From assembly GCF_030817075.1 (NCBI RefSeq), contig NZ_JAUSYU010000001.1, positions 62,001-126,000 on the forward strand: DNA of 64,000 bases, given 5' to 3'. Shown here piece after piece: positions 45,739-54,778 of this stretch. Both the position numbers and the translations under genes were made by a program. The stretch comes from Arthrobacter sp. V1I9 (GTDB lineage: Bacteria; Actinomycetota; Actinomycetes; Actinomycetales; Micrococcaceae). Positions within the stretch are counted from its first letter, which is position 1. The number at the start of each line of letters is the position of its first letter. Below the pieces are notes generated by a model. That model was not told the origin of the DNA and searched no databases. It worked only from the letters and a program-made list of their open reading frames with translations.

Positions 45739-47649
45739 GTGCAGTTTCACCACCACGGCTACGTATCCGGAGACCCGCGGGTAAAGCCGGTGGCCGGCGT
45801 CGGCCTCAACCGGCCTGAGGAGCTCCCCGACCAGGTTGACGTGCTGATCGTTGGAACCGGTCCGGCGGGCATGCTCGCCGCCGCGCAGCTTTCGATGTTC
45901 CCGGCTGTCAGCACGCGGATTATCGAGCGCCGTCCGGGACGCCTCGCCATCGGCCAGGCTGACGGCATCCAGGCGCGGAGCGTCGAGACCTTCCAGGCCT
46001 TCGGGTTCGCGGAGCGAATCATTGCCGAGGCCTACCGCATCACCGAGATGGCGTTCTGGAAGCCGGACCCCGCCAACCGCGCGAACATCATCCGGACTGC
46101 CCGGGCCGTGGATGACGAAATGGGCATCAGCGAGTTCCCGCACCTCATCGTCAACCAGGCCCGCGTGCTTGACTATTTCGCCGAATTTGCCGCCAATTCC
46201 CCCTCCCGGCTGAAGCCGGACTTTGGCTACGAGTTCCAATCCCTCAGCATCGCGGACGATGGCGAGTACCCCGTCACCGTGACACTTCTGCACACCGCCG
46301 GTCCGAACGAAGGGCAGGAGCGCACTGTCAGGGCCAAGTACGTGGTGGGTGCCGACGGCGCCCGCAGCAAGGTGCGCGAGGCCATTGGCTGCCACCTTGC
46401 CGGAGACCAGGCCAACCACGCCTGGGGCGTGATGGATACCCTCGCCGTCACCGACTTCCCCGATATCCGCACCAAGTGCGCCATCCAAGGTGAAAAGGGC
46501 AGCATCCTGCTGATCCCGCGCGAAGGTGGCCACCTCTTCCGCATGTACGTTGACCTCGGCGAAGTGGACCCCCTCAACAAGGGCGCGGTCCGCAGCACCA
46601 CTATCGAGCAGATCATCCATCAAGCCAATGAGATCCTCCACCCCTACACACTCGACGTGCGGAACGTTGCGTGGCACAGCGTCTATGAGGTGGGGCACCG
46701 GCTCACAGACAGGTTCGACGACGTCCTGCCGGAGGAACGCGGGACCCGGACCCCGCGTGTCTTCATCACCGGCGACGCGTGCCACACGCATAGCGCCAAA
46801 GCCGGCCAGGGGATGAACGTTTCCATGCAGGATGGTTTCAACATTGCCTGGAAACTCGGGCACGTGCTGGAAGGCCGCAGCCCGGAAAGCCTGTTGTCGA
46901 CCTACTCGGCCGAACGGCAAGTGGTGGCCAAAAACCTCATCGACTTCGACAAGGAATGGTCCACCATGATGGCCAAGAAGCCCGAGGAGTTCGAGCACCC
47001 CTCGGACCTTGAGGACTTCTACGTGCGCACTGCCGAGTTCCCGGCCGGATTTATGACCGAGTATGCGCCGTCGATGCTGGTGGCCCCCGCGAAGCACCAG
47101 GACCTGGCCACCGGTTTCCCGGTGGGCAAGCGTTTCAAGTCGGCGCCCGTAGTGCGGGTGGGCGACACCAACCCGCTGCACCTCGGGCACCATGCCACGG
47201 CGGACGGCCGGTGGCGCATCTACGTCTTCGCCGACGCGGCCCAGGCAGGTGCGCCGTCAGGTGTGGCGCACTTCGCTGAGTGGATTGCGGACTCGCCGGA
47301 ATCGCCGCTGGCCGCGACGCCGTCGGACGCTGATCCGGACGCCTGGTTCGACGTGAAGGTGATCTACCAGCAGCCGCACACCGCCGTGGACATCGGCGCC
47401 GTCCCCGGGGTGTTCAAGCCGCAGGTGGGCCCGTTCAAGCTGACCGATTACGAGAAGGTGTACGCCACCGACCCTGCCGCGGACATCTTTGAACTGCGCG
47501 GCCTGGACCGTGGCGGCGTTGTGGTGGTGGTACGCCCGGACCAGTACGTGGCGAACGTGCTGCCCCTGACGGCGACGGCTGAGTTGGGGAAGTTTTTCGC
47601 ACCCCTGCTGAAGCCGCACCAGACGGCAGGTCAGCCGCAGACGGTCTGA
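45739..47649 (+). CDS. FAD-dependent aromatic monooxygenase (3-hydroxybenzoate 4-monooxygenase-like)
   Basis: This 636-residue class A flavoprotein hydroxylase has the FAD dinucleotide motif VLIVGTGPAGMLAAAQL near residue 36, VVGADGARSKVREA and the second FAD motif GDACHTHSAKAGQGMNVSMQDG. A C-terminal thioredoxin-like domain, as in phenol hydroxylases, fits the length. The GTG at 45739 follows GAGGAA; two ATGs upstream lack this. It is divergent from the hpa operon and may hydroxylate a phenylacetate to homoprotocatechuate. That is inferred; hydroxybenzoates remain possible. Confidence 0.8.
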   Translation: MQFHHHGYVSGDPRVKPVAGVGLNRPEELPDQVDVLIVGTGPAGMLAAAQLSMFPAVSTRIIERRPGRLAIGQADGIQARSVETFQAFGFAERIIAEAYRITEMAFWKPDPANRANIIRTARAVDDEMGISEFPHLIVNQARVLDYFAEFAANSPSRLKPDFGYEFQSLSIADDGEYPVTVTLLHTAGPNEGQERTVRAKYVVGADGARSKVREAIGCHLAGDQANHAWGVMDTLAVTDFPDIRTKCAIQGEKGSILLIPREGGHLFRMYVDLGEVDPLNKGAVRSTTIEQIIHQANEILHPYTLDVRNVAWHSVYEVGHRLTDRFDDVLPEERGTRTPRVFITGDACHTHSAKAGQGMNVSMQDGFNIAWKLGHVLEGRSPESLLSTYSAERQVVAKNLIDFDKEWSTMMAKKPEEFEHPSDLEDFYVRTAEFPAGFMTEYAPSMLVAPAKHQDLATGFPVGKRFKSAPVVRVGDTNPLHLGHHATADGRWRIYVFADAAQAGAPSGVAHFAEWIADSPESPLAATPSDADPDAWFDVKVIYQQPHTAVDIGAVPGVFKPQVGPFKLTDYEKVYATDPAADIFELRGLDRGGVVVVVRPDQYVANVLPLTATAELGKFFAPLLKPHQTAGQPQTV

Positions 47650-48488
47650 CGCGTCCTGTACTCGGCCGCTGGATACACGCCGAGGACACGTACTTCGGTG
47701 GTGAAGAAGTCCAGTTCCTCGAGGGCCAGCTTCAGCGGCAGGTCCTCGGGGTGGCCTTCGACGTCGGCCATAAACATGGTGGCGGCGAACTCGTTGCCCA
47801 CCATGTAGCTTTCCAGGCGCGTCATGTTCACGCCGTTCGTGGCAAACCCGCCCAGCGCCTTGAAGAGCGCGGACGGGACGTTCCGGACGCGGAACACAAA
47901 GCTGGTCACCGCAGGCCCGGGCAGTTCGTCCCGGGCAGGCAGTTCCGTTTCCCGGGCCAGGACCACAAAGCGGGTGGTGTTGGAGGGGTCGTCCTCCACG
48001 CGGGTGGCCAGCACCTCCAGGCCGTAAATCTGCGCGGCCAGCGGGGGAGCGAGGGACAGCTTGCGCGGGTCGTTCCACTCGCTGACCTCGCGCGCTGAGC
48101 CGGCGGTGTCGCCGGCGATCACGGGCTTGAGTCCGTGATCGCGGATGAGGCGCCGGCACTGGCCCAGGGCGTGGATGTGGCTGTGGACTTCGGTGGCGTC
48201 CTCGATGGTGCTGCCCGGGATGCCCAGCAGGTCGAAGTGGATGGGCAGGAAGAACTCGCCCACGATCTGCAGGTTGGACTGGGGCAGCAGGATGTGGATG
48301 TCCGCAACCCGGCCGGCGATCGAATTCTCGATGGGGATCATAGCCAGGTCCGCCTCACCGCTGGACACCAGTTCGAAGGCATCCTCAAAGCTCGCGCAGG
48401 GCACGCTTTCCAGTGCTGGGAACATTTGTTTGCACGCGATATTGGAGTTGGCGCCGGGCTCACCCTGGTACGCAATCTTTTGGGCCAT
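47631..48488 (-). CDS. pheA: Prephenate dehydratase
   Basis: This 285-residue monofunctional enzyme makes phenylpyruvate from prephenate. The catalytic domain begins IAYQGEPGANSNIACKQMFP and contains the conserved Thr-Arg-Phe (NTTRFVVLARE). A C-terminal ACT domain, SALFKALGGFATNGVNMTRLESYM, binds phenylalanine for feedback control. Its 3' end overlaps the convergent hydroxylase gene by 19 bp. No chorismate mutase domain is fused. Confidence 0.94.
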   Translation of the reverse strand: MAQKIAYQGEPGANSNIACKQMFPALESVPCASFEDAFELVSSGEADLAMIPIENSIAGRVADIHILLPQSNLQIVGEFFLPIHFDLLGIPGSTIEDATEVHSHIHALGQCRRLIRDHGLKPVIAGDTAGSAREVSEWNDPRKLSLAPPLAAQIYGLEVLATRVEDDPSNTTRFVVLARETELPARDELPGPAVTSFVFRVRNVPSALFKALGGFATNGVNMTRLESYMVGNEFAATMFMADVEGHPEDLPLKLALEELDFFTTEVRVLGVYPAAEYRTRQTVCG

Positions 48489-48526
48489 GGTCCGTATGCT
48501 TTCACGCCGCGCGGCTGCGGACCCAA

Positions 48527-50443
48527 TTACAGGCTGGGGGTGACGCGCAGCCAGACGTATTGGCGCGGAAGGAGCGTGACGCCCTCATCCAGCTGCAGTT
48601 CGGCTTCGGAGAGGAGATCGACGGCGGCTGCTGAGTACCCGGCAAAGGTTTCGGCGGGCAGGGTCTGGGGTTGGTCGCTGAAGTTGGCCAGCGCCAGGAC
48701 CGTTGATTTCTTGCCTGCCGGGGCGCTGCTGCCGGGCCGCTGGTACGCCAGGACGCCGCGGTTGTTGGTTTGGAAGCCGATCAGCCGGGTGCCTGCCAGC
48801 TCAGGCGTGCCGGCCCGGACCTGGACCATCCGTTTCAGGCCGGCGTAGACGGCACCTTCGGGGGTGGACGGGTCCAGGCGGTGCTCGTACTGCTCTTCCG
48901 GGAAGTGGGGCCGGTGCACCCAGCGGCTGTCCGTCTCGTGGCCCGCTTCCCGGTCGAATCCGTAGTCGTTGACCTGGCCAACCTCATCGCCGAGGTACAG
49001 CAGGGGGATACCGCCGGTGCTGAAGGCAACCGAGTGGGCAAGGAGGATCCGCTCCACCGCCTCCGCCGGGTCAACCTCCATCCCGCACAGCGACGCCGTC
49101 GTCCCTGAAATCCTGCAGTCACCGGTCTTCGGATTGTCCTGGAAGGGAACGCCGCGGGCAAAGCTGCCGGGGAAGCGGTTGACGAAGAAGGAGTTCAGGA
49201 AGCGGCGGTGGTCAAAGCCGTTGATTCCGAGTTCGGCTGCGTCTTCATCCGCGAACGTCCAGCCGATGTCATCGTGGCTGCGGACGTAGTTCACCCAGGA
49301 AGTTCCCTCGGGGATGTTGTGCCGGCGCTCCAGCGCCTGTGCCAGCAGCGAGACGTCGCGTGTAGCCAGGGACTCCCAGATTAACGCCATCTGCAGCGGG
49401 TTGTAGGAGATCTGGCATTCCGCGGGGTCGATATAGAGCGCCACCTCGTCCGGGTGCACGATGGCTTCGGACTTGAACAGCAGCGACGGCGCGGCGAGCC
49501 GGCACACGGCGTTGAAGGCCTGGAGCAGGGTGTGCGCTTCCGGGAGGTTTTCGCACGGGGTACCAAGCTCCTTCCAGATGAAGGCCACGGCGCCCATGCG
49601 GAGAATCTCCACGCCCTGGTTCGCCAGGAACAGCATCTCGCCGGCCATCGCCCGGAAAACGTCCGGGTTGGAGTAGTTCAGGTCCCACTGGTAGGTGTGG
49701 AACGTGGCCCAGACCCAGCGGCCGTCCTCCATCTGGATAAAGGACCCCGCATGGTTCTCGGGAAAGATCTCGCGCACGTCCTGTTCGAAGGCGTCCGGCA
49801 TGGTGCGGTCCGGGAAAATCCAGTAGTAGTCGCTGTACTCTGGATCGCCCTGGGCCGCGCGCCGGGCCCACTCGTGCTCGTCTGATGTGTGGTTGAAGAT
49901 GAAGTCCACCACCAGGCTGATGCCGTTGGCCCTCAGCTCGGCGGCCAGTGACTGCAGCTGTTCCATGGTGCCCAGCTTCGGGTTCACTTCACGGTAGCTG
50001 GAGACAGCGTAGCCGCCGTCCGAGTGCGGTTCGGGCGCCAGGAACAGCGGCATGAGGTGCAGGTAGGTGAGGCCGAGCTCCTTAAAGTACGGGATGCGGC
50101 TGCGGACGCCCTCCAGGCTTTCCGCGTACCGGTCCACGTAGCACACCCCGCCCAGCATCCCGTTGGACAGGAACCAGCCGCTGTTCGCCGCACGCTCGGC
50201 GTCGACGGCCTTCAACTCTGCCGGACGGTCCTGCCAGGAGCGGGCGCTCTGCAGGACCAGCGCGGTCAGCTGGTCCAGCCAGTCGGACCGGGCGCCGTAC
50301 AGTGAGTAGAAGAGTCGGCAAAGGTCGGGAAAGTGCCGCTGGAGCCGCTGGGTAAAGTCAGGCCCTACGTTGAGGTCCGCTCCTGCAAGGGCGCCAGCGA
50401 CATGCTGCCGGGCCGCTTCGTCCAGGCTGGCGAATTCCTGCAT
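48527..50443 (-). CDS. Amylosucrase homologue lacking the catalytic nucleophile
   Basis: This 638-residue protein follows the Neisseria amylosucrase (GH13_4) sequence from end to end, for example VVDFIFNHTSDEHEWA, WQWDLN-like WDLNYSNPDVF, LLFKSEAIVHPDEV and RSHDDIGWTFADEDAAELG. Amylosucrase makes alpha-1,4-glucan from sucrose. The acid/base Glu326 and the third-site Asp in SHDD are present, but the nucleophile position reads RMGAVAFIWK (Gly284, codon GGC) where the family has RMDAVAF. The ATG at 50443 follows GGAAGGGG. Without the Asp, activity is doubtful. Confidence 0.9.
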   Translation of the reverse strand: MQEFASLDEAARQHVAGALAGADLNVGPDFTQRLQRHFPDLCRLFYSLYGARSDWLDQLTALVLQSARSWQDRPAELKAVDAERAANSGWFLSNGMLGGVCYVDRYAESLEGVRSRIPYFKELGLTYLHLMPLFLAPEPHSDGGYAVSSYREVNPKLGTMEQLQSLAAELRANGISLVVDFIFNHTSDEHEWARRAAQGDPEYSDYYWIFPDRTMPDAFEQDVREIFPENHAGSFIQMEDGRWVWATFHTYQWDLNYSNPDVFRAMAGEMLFLANQGVEILRMGAVAFIWKELGTPCENLPEAHTLLQAFNAVCRLAAPSLLFKSEAIVHPDEVALYIDPAECQISYNPLQMALIWESLATRDVSLLAQALERRHNIPEGTSWVNYVRSHDDIGWTFADEDAAELGINGFDHRRFLNSFFVNRFPGSFARGVPFQDNPKTGDCRISGTTASLCGMEVDPAEAVERILLAHSVAFSTGGIPLLYLGDEVGQVNDYGFDREAGHETDSRWVHRPHFPEEQYEHRLDPSTPEGAVYAGLKRMVQVRAGTPELAGTRLIGFQTNNRGVLAYQRPGSSAPAGKKSTVLALANFSDQPQTLPAETFAGYSAAAVDLLSEAELQLDEGVTLLPRQYVWLRVTPSL

Positions 50444-50798
50444 CCCAACTACCCCTTCCGTCTCCGCCGGCACCTCCGGCAGGAATTTTGTTATCGGAGT
50501 ATCGCACGTCGCAGGGCCGGGGATGCGGACGACGGCGGCCAGTTGCCCGTGAGGCTAAAAAGTGGCGAGGGCGCTGTAGAACGCGCGCAGCACGTTCATT
50601 GGCTGCCCGTCTGCTTCCGGGGACTGGACGTGGAACTGGGGGAGCGGCGCTCCGGCCAACCGCCGTGGCCTGCCCCAGCCCGCCGACCAGTACCGTGTCC
50701 AGGCCGGCCTCGAGGGCCTGGCGGGCGGGTTGGTTCTGTACTGACGCGGTGGGATGGGCATTTCTGATCCCTCACTGACACAGGCTGGAGGCGTTCGC
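50444..50798. other. Intergenic region without a confident gene
   Basis: No gene is supported in these 355 bases. Minus-strand frames read protein-like fragments (QPARQALEAGLDTVLVGG in one frame and ADGQPMNVLRAFYSALATF in another), which could be a decayed gene. The region would also carry the amylosucrase-like gene's promoter. No clear terminator or operator is visible. Confidence 0.4.
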
Positions 50799-51971
50799 CT
50801 AGATGGTTTTCGTCCAGATGCTGTCGGCTTCTGCACTGCGTTCCACAGCGTTCAGTACCCTTTGCACCTGCAGTCCGTCGGCGAAGGACGGCTCCGGCTG
50901 ACGGCCCTCAGCGATGGCTTCAACGAAGTCCTTTGCTTGGTGCGCGAAGCCGTGCTCGTAGCCAAGGGTGTGTCCTGCAGGCCACCAGGCAGACAAGTAG
51001 GGGTGACCCGGTTCGGTAACCATGATGTCGGTAAAACCCTGGCGGGTGTCGGGCGCGGTTGCATCGTAGAAGCCGAGAGAGTTCATGTTCTCCAGGTCGA
51101 AGGAGATGGCGCCGGCGGAGCCGGCAACTTCGATTCGCAGCGCATTTTTTCGGCCGGTGGACATTCGTGTCGCTTCGAACGAACCCACTGCGCCGCCGTC
51201 GAAACGCCCGGTGAAAAGGGCGAGATCGTCTACGCTGACGTTGCCGCGCTCCGGTGCGGCGGTGCCCGCCGGGCCTGATTCCCCGCCGGGAAGCGGCCGC
51301 TCGTGGACAAAGGTGTTCAGGATGCCGCTGACTCCCGTGATCTTCTGGCCGGTGATGAACTGGGAGAGATCCACCGCGTGCGCGCCAAGGTCTCCGAGCG
51401 CTCCGGATCCGGCGTGCTCTTTTTGCAGACGCCACGTCAGCGGCGCCTCGGCGTCAACCAGCCAATCCTGCAGGTAGGCGGCACGAACCTGCCGGACTTC
51501 GCCAATCGCCCCGGACTGGACCAAGTACCTTGCGAAGGCTGCAGCGGGAACGCGGCGGTAGGTGAAGCCGACCATCGCGAGGACGTCTTTGCCGGCACGG
51601 TCCGCGGCGGCAGCCATTGCTTCAGCTTCTTCCAGGGTGTTTGCCAGCGGCTTCTCGCACAGGACGTGCTTGCCCGCCTCCAGTGCAGCAATTGCGATCT
51701 CGGCATGGGAGCCGCCGGGCGTAACAATGTCGATTACGTCAATGTCGTCGCGGGCAATGGCTGCCCGCCAATCGGTGTGAGTCTCTTCCCAACCCCATTT
51801 CCTCGCCGCTGCCTCCACCCCGGTGGCATTGCGTCCCACCAGCAGGGTCATTTCCGGCCGGGCCGGCAGATCATAGAACCGCGGTGCGACCCGCCATCCC
51901 TGAGAATGGGCAGCGCCCATAAATCCGTGTCCGATCAGGGCAACCTTCAGGGGTGGTACGTCGTTCAGCAT
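50799..51971 (-). CDS. Gfo/Idh/MocA family oxidoreductase
   Basis: This 390-residue NAD(P)-dependent oxidoreductase has a Rossmann motif ALIGHGFMGAAHSQGW near residue 11 and the conserved EKP motif (HVLCEKPLANTLEEAEAM) near residue 100. GALGDLGAHAVDLSQF is the usual substrate-pocket motif. Members oxidise sugars, inositols or related polyols. AGAGGAAAC precedes the ATG. It follows the ABC transporter binding-protein gene on the same strand, which suggests it acts on the imported compound. Confidence 0.88.
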   Translation of the reverse strand: MLNDVPPLKVALIGHGFMGAAHSQGWRVAPRFYDLPARPEMTLLVGRNATGVEAAARKWGWEETHTDWRAAIARDDIDVIDIVTPGGSHAEIAIAALEAGKHVLCEKPLANTLEEAEAMAAAADRAGKDVLAMVGFTYRRVPAAAFARYLVQSGAIGEVRQVRAAYLQDWLVDAEAPLTWRLQKEHAGSGALGDLGAHAVDLSQFITGQKITGVSGILNTFVHERPLPGGESGPAGTAAPERGNVSVDDLALFTGRFDGGAVGSFEATRMSTGRKNALRIEVAGSAGAISFDLENMNSLGFYDATAPDTRQGFTDIMVTEPGHPYLSAWWPAGHTLGYEHGFAHQAKDFVEAIAEGRQPEPSFADGLQVQRVLNAVERSAEADSIWTKTI

Positions 51972-52059
51972 GTTTCCTCTTTGTCCGGCGGCAGTAAATA
52001 GTGGTTGGAACAAGGTGGGGCGCCCTTGCCAGCGGCAGGGCGCCCCACCTGACACGGTC

Positions 52060-53103
52060 CTACGATTCGAAAGCTGTCGGCAGGTACTGGTCGACGTTCT
52101 CGCTGGTGACAACAGGGGCGTTCAGAACGATGCGCTTCGGGACTTCCACTTCCACAAGATCGCTCATGGCCTTTTTCTGTGAGATCAGGCGAGCGAGGCG
52201 GACTCCGTCCGCGGCCTGGGTCGAGGGGTAGATGACGGTGGCTTTCAGGACGCTCTCACCGGACTGGATCTCACGCATGGCGTTGGCAGAGCCGGCACCA
52301 CCGACCATAAAGAAGTCCTTGCGGCCGGCGTTGTCGATGGCCGCGAGGACGCCTACGCCCTGGTCGTCGTCGTGGTTCCACAGCGCATCGATCTTCGGAG
52401 CGGCAGAAAGGAGCTGGGACGTGGCCGCTTCTCCGCCCTGGACGGTGAAGTCAGCTGCAACGCGGTTGTCCACATTGAGGCCGCAGGTTTCCAGCGAATC
52501 CTTAAAGCCCTTGCTTCGGTCCTGCGTCAGCGGCAACGAGTCGATGCCGGCGATCTCTGCGACCACTGCATCCTTCTTGTCTTTGAGCTGCTCACAGACG
52601 TAGGTGCCGGCGCTGACCCCCATGCCGTAGTTGTCGCCCAGGATAGTGGCGCGAGCCGCCGCGGGGCTTGAGAATTCGCGGTCAACGTTGATGACGGGAA
52701 TGCCGGCTTCCATGGCCTGGGTGGCAACCGGTGTGAGGGCAGCGCCGTCGGTGGGAAGCAGCACGATGGCGTCCACGCGGTCGTTGATGAACTGCTCTAC
52801 CTGGCTGATCTGCAGGTTGGCATCGTTGGTTCCTTCAGCCACCCGCAAGTCGATGTCGCCGTACTTCTTCGCCTCGGCGATAGCGGCGGAGTTGATGGCG
52901 CCCAGCCAGCCGTGGTCTGCAGCGGGGCCGGAGAAGCCGATGACAACCTTGTCACCCTGGGCCTCATTGCCTTCCACCGATGCATTGGTGGGCTGGGTGT
53001 TGGTACCGCCCCCGCCTTCTGTACACCCGGTAACAAGGGCGCCGACAGCAAGAAAGGCAGCGGTGGTGACGAGCAACTTCCGGCCCGTACGAACTGCAAG
53101 CAT
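52060..53103 (-). CDS. Sugar ABC transporter substrate-binding lipoprotein
   Basis: This 347-residue exported lipoprotein has the lipobox ALVTGC, lipidated at Cys27. The mature part is a ribose/xylose-type periplasmic-binding protein (KVVIGFSGPAADHGWLGAINSAA, DAIVLLPTDGAALTPVA, GIPVINVDREF, VAEIAGIDSLPLTQDRSKGF). GAGGAGA precedes the ATG. It is divergent from the ATPase and permease genes, and the three encode one importer, probably for a pentose, inositol or related polyol. Confidence 0.9.
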   Translation of the reverse strand: MLAVRTGRKLLVTTAAFLAVGALVTGCTEGGGGTNTQPTNASVEGNEAQGDKVVIGFSGPAADHGWLGAINSAAIAEAKKYGDIDLRVAEGTNDANLQISQVEQFINDRVDAIVLLPTDGAALTPVATQAMEAGIPVINVDREFSSPAAARATILGDNYGMGVSAGTYVCEQLKDKKDAVVAEIAGIDSLPLTQDRSKGFKDSLETCGLNVDNRVAADFTVQGGEAATSQLLSAAPKIDALWNHDDDQGVGVLAAIDNAGRKDFFMVGGAGSANAMREIQSGESVLKATVIYPSTQAADGVRLARLISQKKAMSDLVEVEVPKRIVLNAPVVTSENVDQYLPTAFES

Positions 53104-53210
53104 GTGTATCTCCTCAATGAGTTAAGTGCGTCTTCGCGTGGTGCAGCATGCTCTTTTGATGCCCGCTACTTTGCGTGACTGCCCTCACAATAACAGAAGA
53201 TTGTAGGAAA

Positions 53211-53240
53211 TCGACGACTTTATACCGATCGCCGACATAA
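53211..53240. promoter_or_regulatory. Direct repeat in the divergent transporter promoter
   Basis: TCGACGACTTTA (53211-53222) and TCGCCGACATAA (53229-53240) are two copies of TCGNCGACNTNA 18 bp apart. They lie between the divergent binding-protein and ATPase genes and may bind the ROK regulator encoded nearby. Confidence 0.3.
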
Positions 53241-53257
53241 TGTGTTAGGTTCATCGC

Positions 53258-54778
53258 ATGTTCGAAGAAGATCAGCCACGGCCGTTGCTCGAAGTTCGGG
53301 GACTCACCAAGCGCTTTGCTGGCGTCCAGGCGCTGAAAGGCGTCGATCTGCAGGTACTTCCGGGGGAAGTCCACTGCGTTATGGGCCAGAACGGAGCGGG
53401 CAAATCCACCCTTATCAAGACGCTCTCGGGCGTCCATCAGCCTGACAGTGGAGAGATCCGCTGGGAGGGCAAGGAGATTTCCCTCCCCCGCCCCACTGCA
53501 GCGCTCGACCTGGGCATTGCGACCATGTACCAGGAGCTCGACGTCGTCGATGGGCTTTCCGTTGCCGAGAACATCTTTCTTGGCCACGAACGTGCCACCG
53601 GCGGCGTCCTCCACGTGAAGAAGGCGAACGCCATTGCGCGTACCCTCCTGAAACGGCTGGGACACGGCAGCCTCTCGCCGTCCACTGAAGTAGGCACGTT
53701 GTCCGCCGCCAACAAACAGATTGTCAGCATGGCGCGGGCCCTGTCCCGGGATACAAAGCTGATCATCATGGATGAGCCCAGCGCAATCCTTGACTCCGGT
53801 GAGGTCTCCAACCTGTTCCGCGTGGTTCGCGAACTCACCGCCCAAGGCATCGCCGTCGTCTACATTTCGCACCGGCTCGAAGAGATCCGGCAGATCGGCG
53901 ACCGCATCTCAGTGATCAAGGACGGGCGCAGCACTGCAAACGGCCTCAGCGTCAAGGATACGCCCAAGTCGGAACTGATCCGCCTGATGACAGGCAGGGA
54001 CGTCGCGAACGTATTTCCGGAGCGGAAGCCCATCCCTGCGGATGCCCCCGTGGTGCTCGATGTGGACAACCTTGAGCTTTCCGGGCACTTCGAGAAGGTC
54101 AGCTTCACGGTCCGAGCCGGCGAGACCCTCGGTTTCGCCGGACTGGTGGGATCGAAGCGCTCCGAGATCCTTGAGACCATTTATGGTGCCAGGAAGTCCT
54201 CGTCGGGCCGCGTCTCAGTGAACGGCAAGGTCCTCAGGCCGGGATCGGTCACGTCGGCCGTCAACGCCGGAATCGGCCTTTCACCGGAGGAACGCAAAAG
54301 CCAGGGGCTCATCCTGGACGAGCCCGTGTTCAAGAACGTCACTCTTTCAACCTTTGAGCGGTTCGCCCGGGCCGGGCACCTGAACGAAGAAGCCGAGCGT
54401 GACGCCGCACGCGAGCAGATCGCCGCACTGGAGCTTCGACCGGCGGATCCCGACCGGCCCGCACGGACCCTTTCGGGCGGTAATCAGCAAAAGATCCTCC
54501 TCGCCCGCTGGCTGGTGCACGGAACGCCGGTACTCCTGCTGGATGAACCCACGCGCGGCGTGGACGTCGGTGCACGGTCCGAGATTTACGCACTCATCCG
54601 CAGACTCGCGGCCGCCGGAACGGCGATGATCGTCGTCTCCAGCGAAATCGAAGAAGTCCTGGGCCTCGCCGACAACGTGCTCGTTATCGACGATGGCAAG
54701 GTCCTCACCCAAACCAATGCAAGCGATCTAGACGAGCACGGAGTGCTCGACCTCGTTATGAAGGGAAGTGCCGCGTGA
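53258..54778 (+). CDS. Sugar ABC transporter ATPase (RbsA-type, two domains)
   Basis: This 506-residue ATPase has two ABC domains. The first has Walker A GQNGAGKST near residue 45 and Walker B KLIIMDEPS near 168, with a modified signature (LSAANKQIVSMARAL). The second has no consensus Walker A (GLVGSKRS) but has LSGGNQQKILLARWL and VLLLDEPTRGVDVG. This asymmetry is normal for RbsA-like proteins. Its end overlaps the permease start by 4 bp (GTGA). Confidence 0.93.
   Translation: MFEEDQPRPLLEVRGLTKRFAGVQALKGVDLQVLPGEVHCVMGQNGAGKSTLIKTLSGVHQPDSGEIRWEGKEISLPRPTAALDLGIATMYQELDVVDGLSVAENIFLGHERATGGVLHVKKANAIARTLLKRLGHGSLSPSTEVGTLSAANKQIVSMARALSRDTKLIIMDEPSAILDSGEVSNLFRVVRELTAQGIAVVYISHRLEEIRQIGDRISVIKDGRSTANGLSVKDTPKSELIRLMTGRDVANVFPERKPIPADAPVVLDVDNLELSGHFEKVSFTVRAGETLGFAGLVGSKRSEILETIYGARKSSSGRVSVNGKVLRPGSVTSAVNAGIGLSPEERKSQGLILDEPVFKNVTLSTFERFARAGHLNEEAERDAAREQIAALELRPADPDRPARTLSGGNQQKILLARWLVHGTPVLLLDEPTRGVDVGARSEIYALIRRLAAAGTAMIVVSSEIEEVLGLADNVLVIDDGKVLTQTNASDLDEHGVLDLVMKGSAA

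Noticed and set aside
50555..50836. Minus-strand open frames giving protein-like fragments such as QPARQALEAGLDTVLVGG
   Set aside because: Fragments lie in different frames, none has a start with a ribosome binding site, and I recognise no family. It may be a decayed gene but cannot be supported.
54339..54593. Missing Walker A in the second half of the sugar ABC ATPase seen as a possible defect
   Set aside because: RbsA-type ATPases usually have a degenerate second site. The asymmetry is normal for the family.
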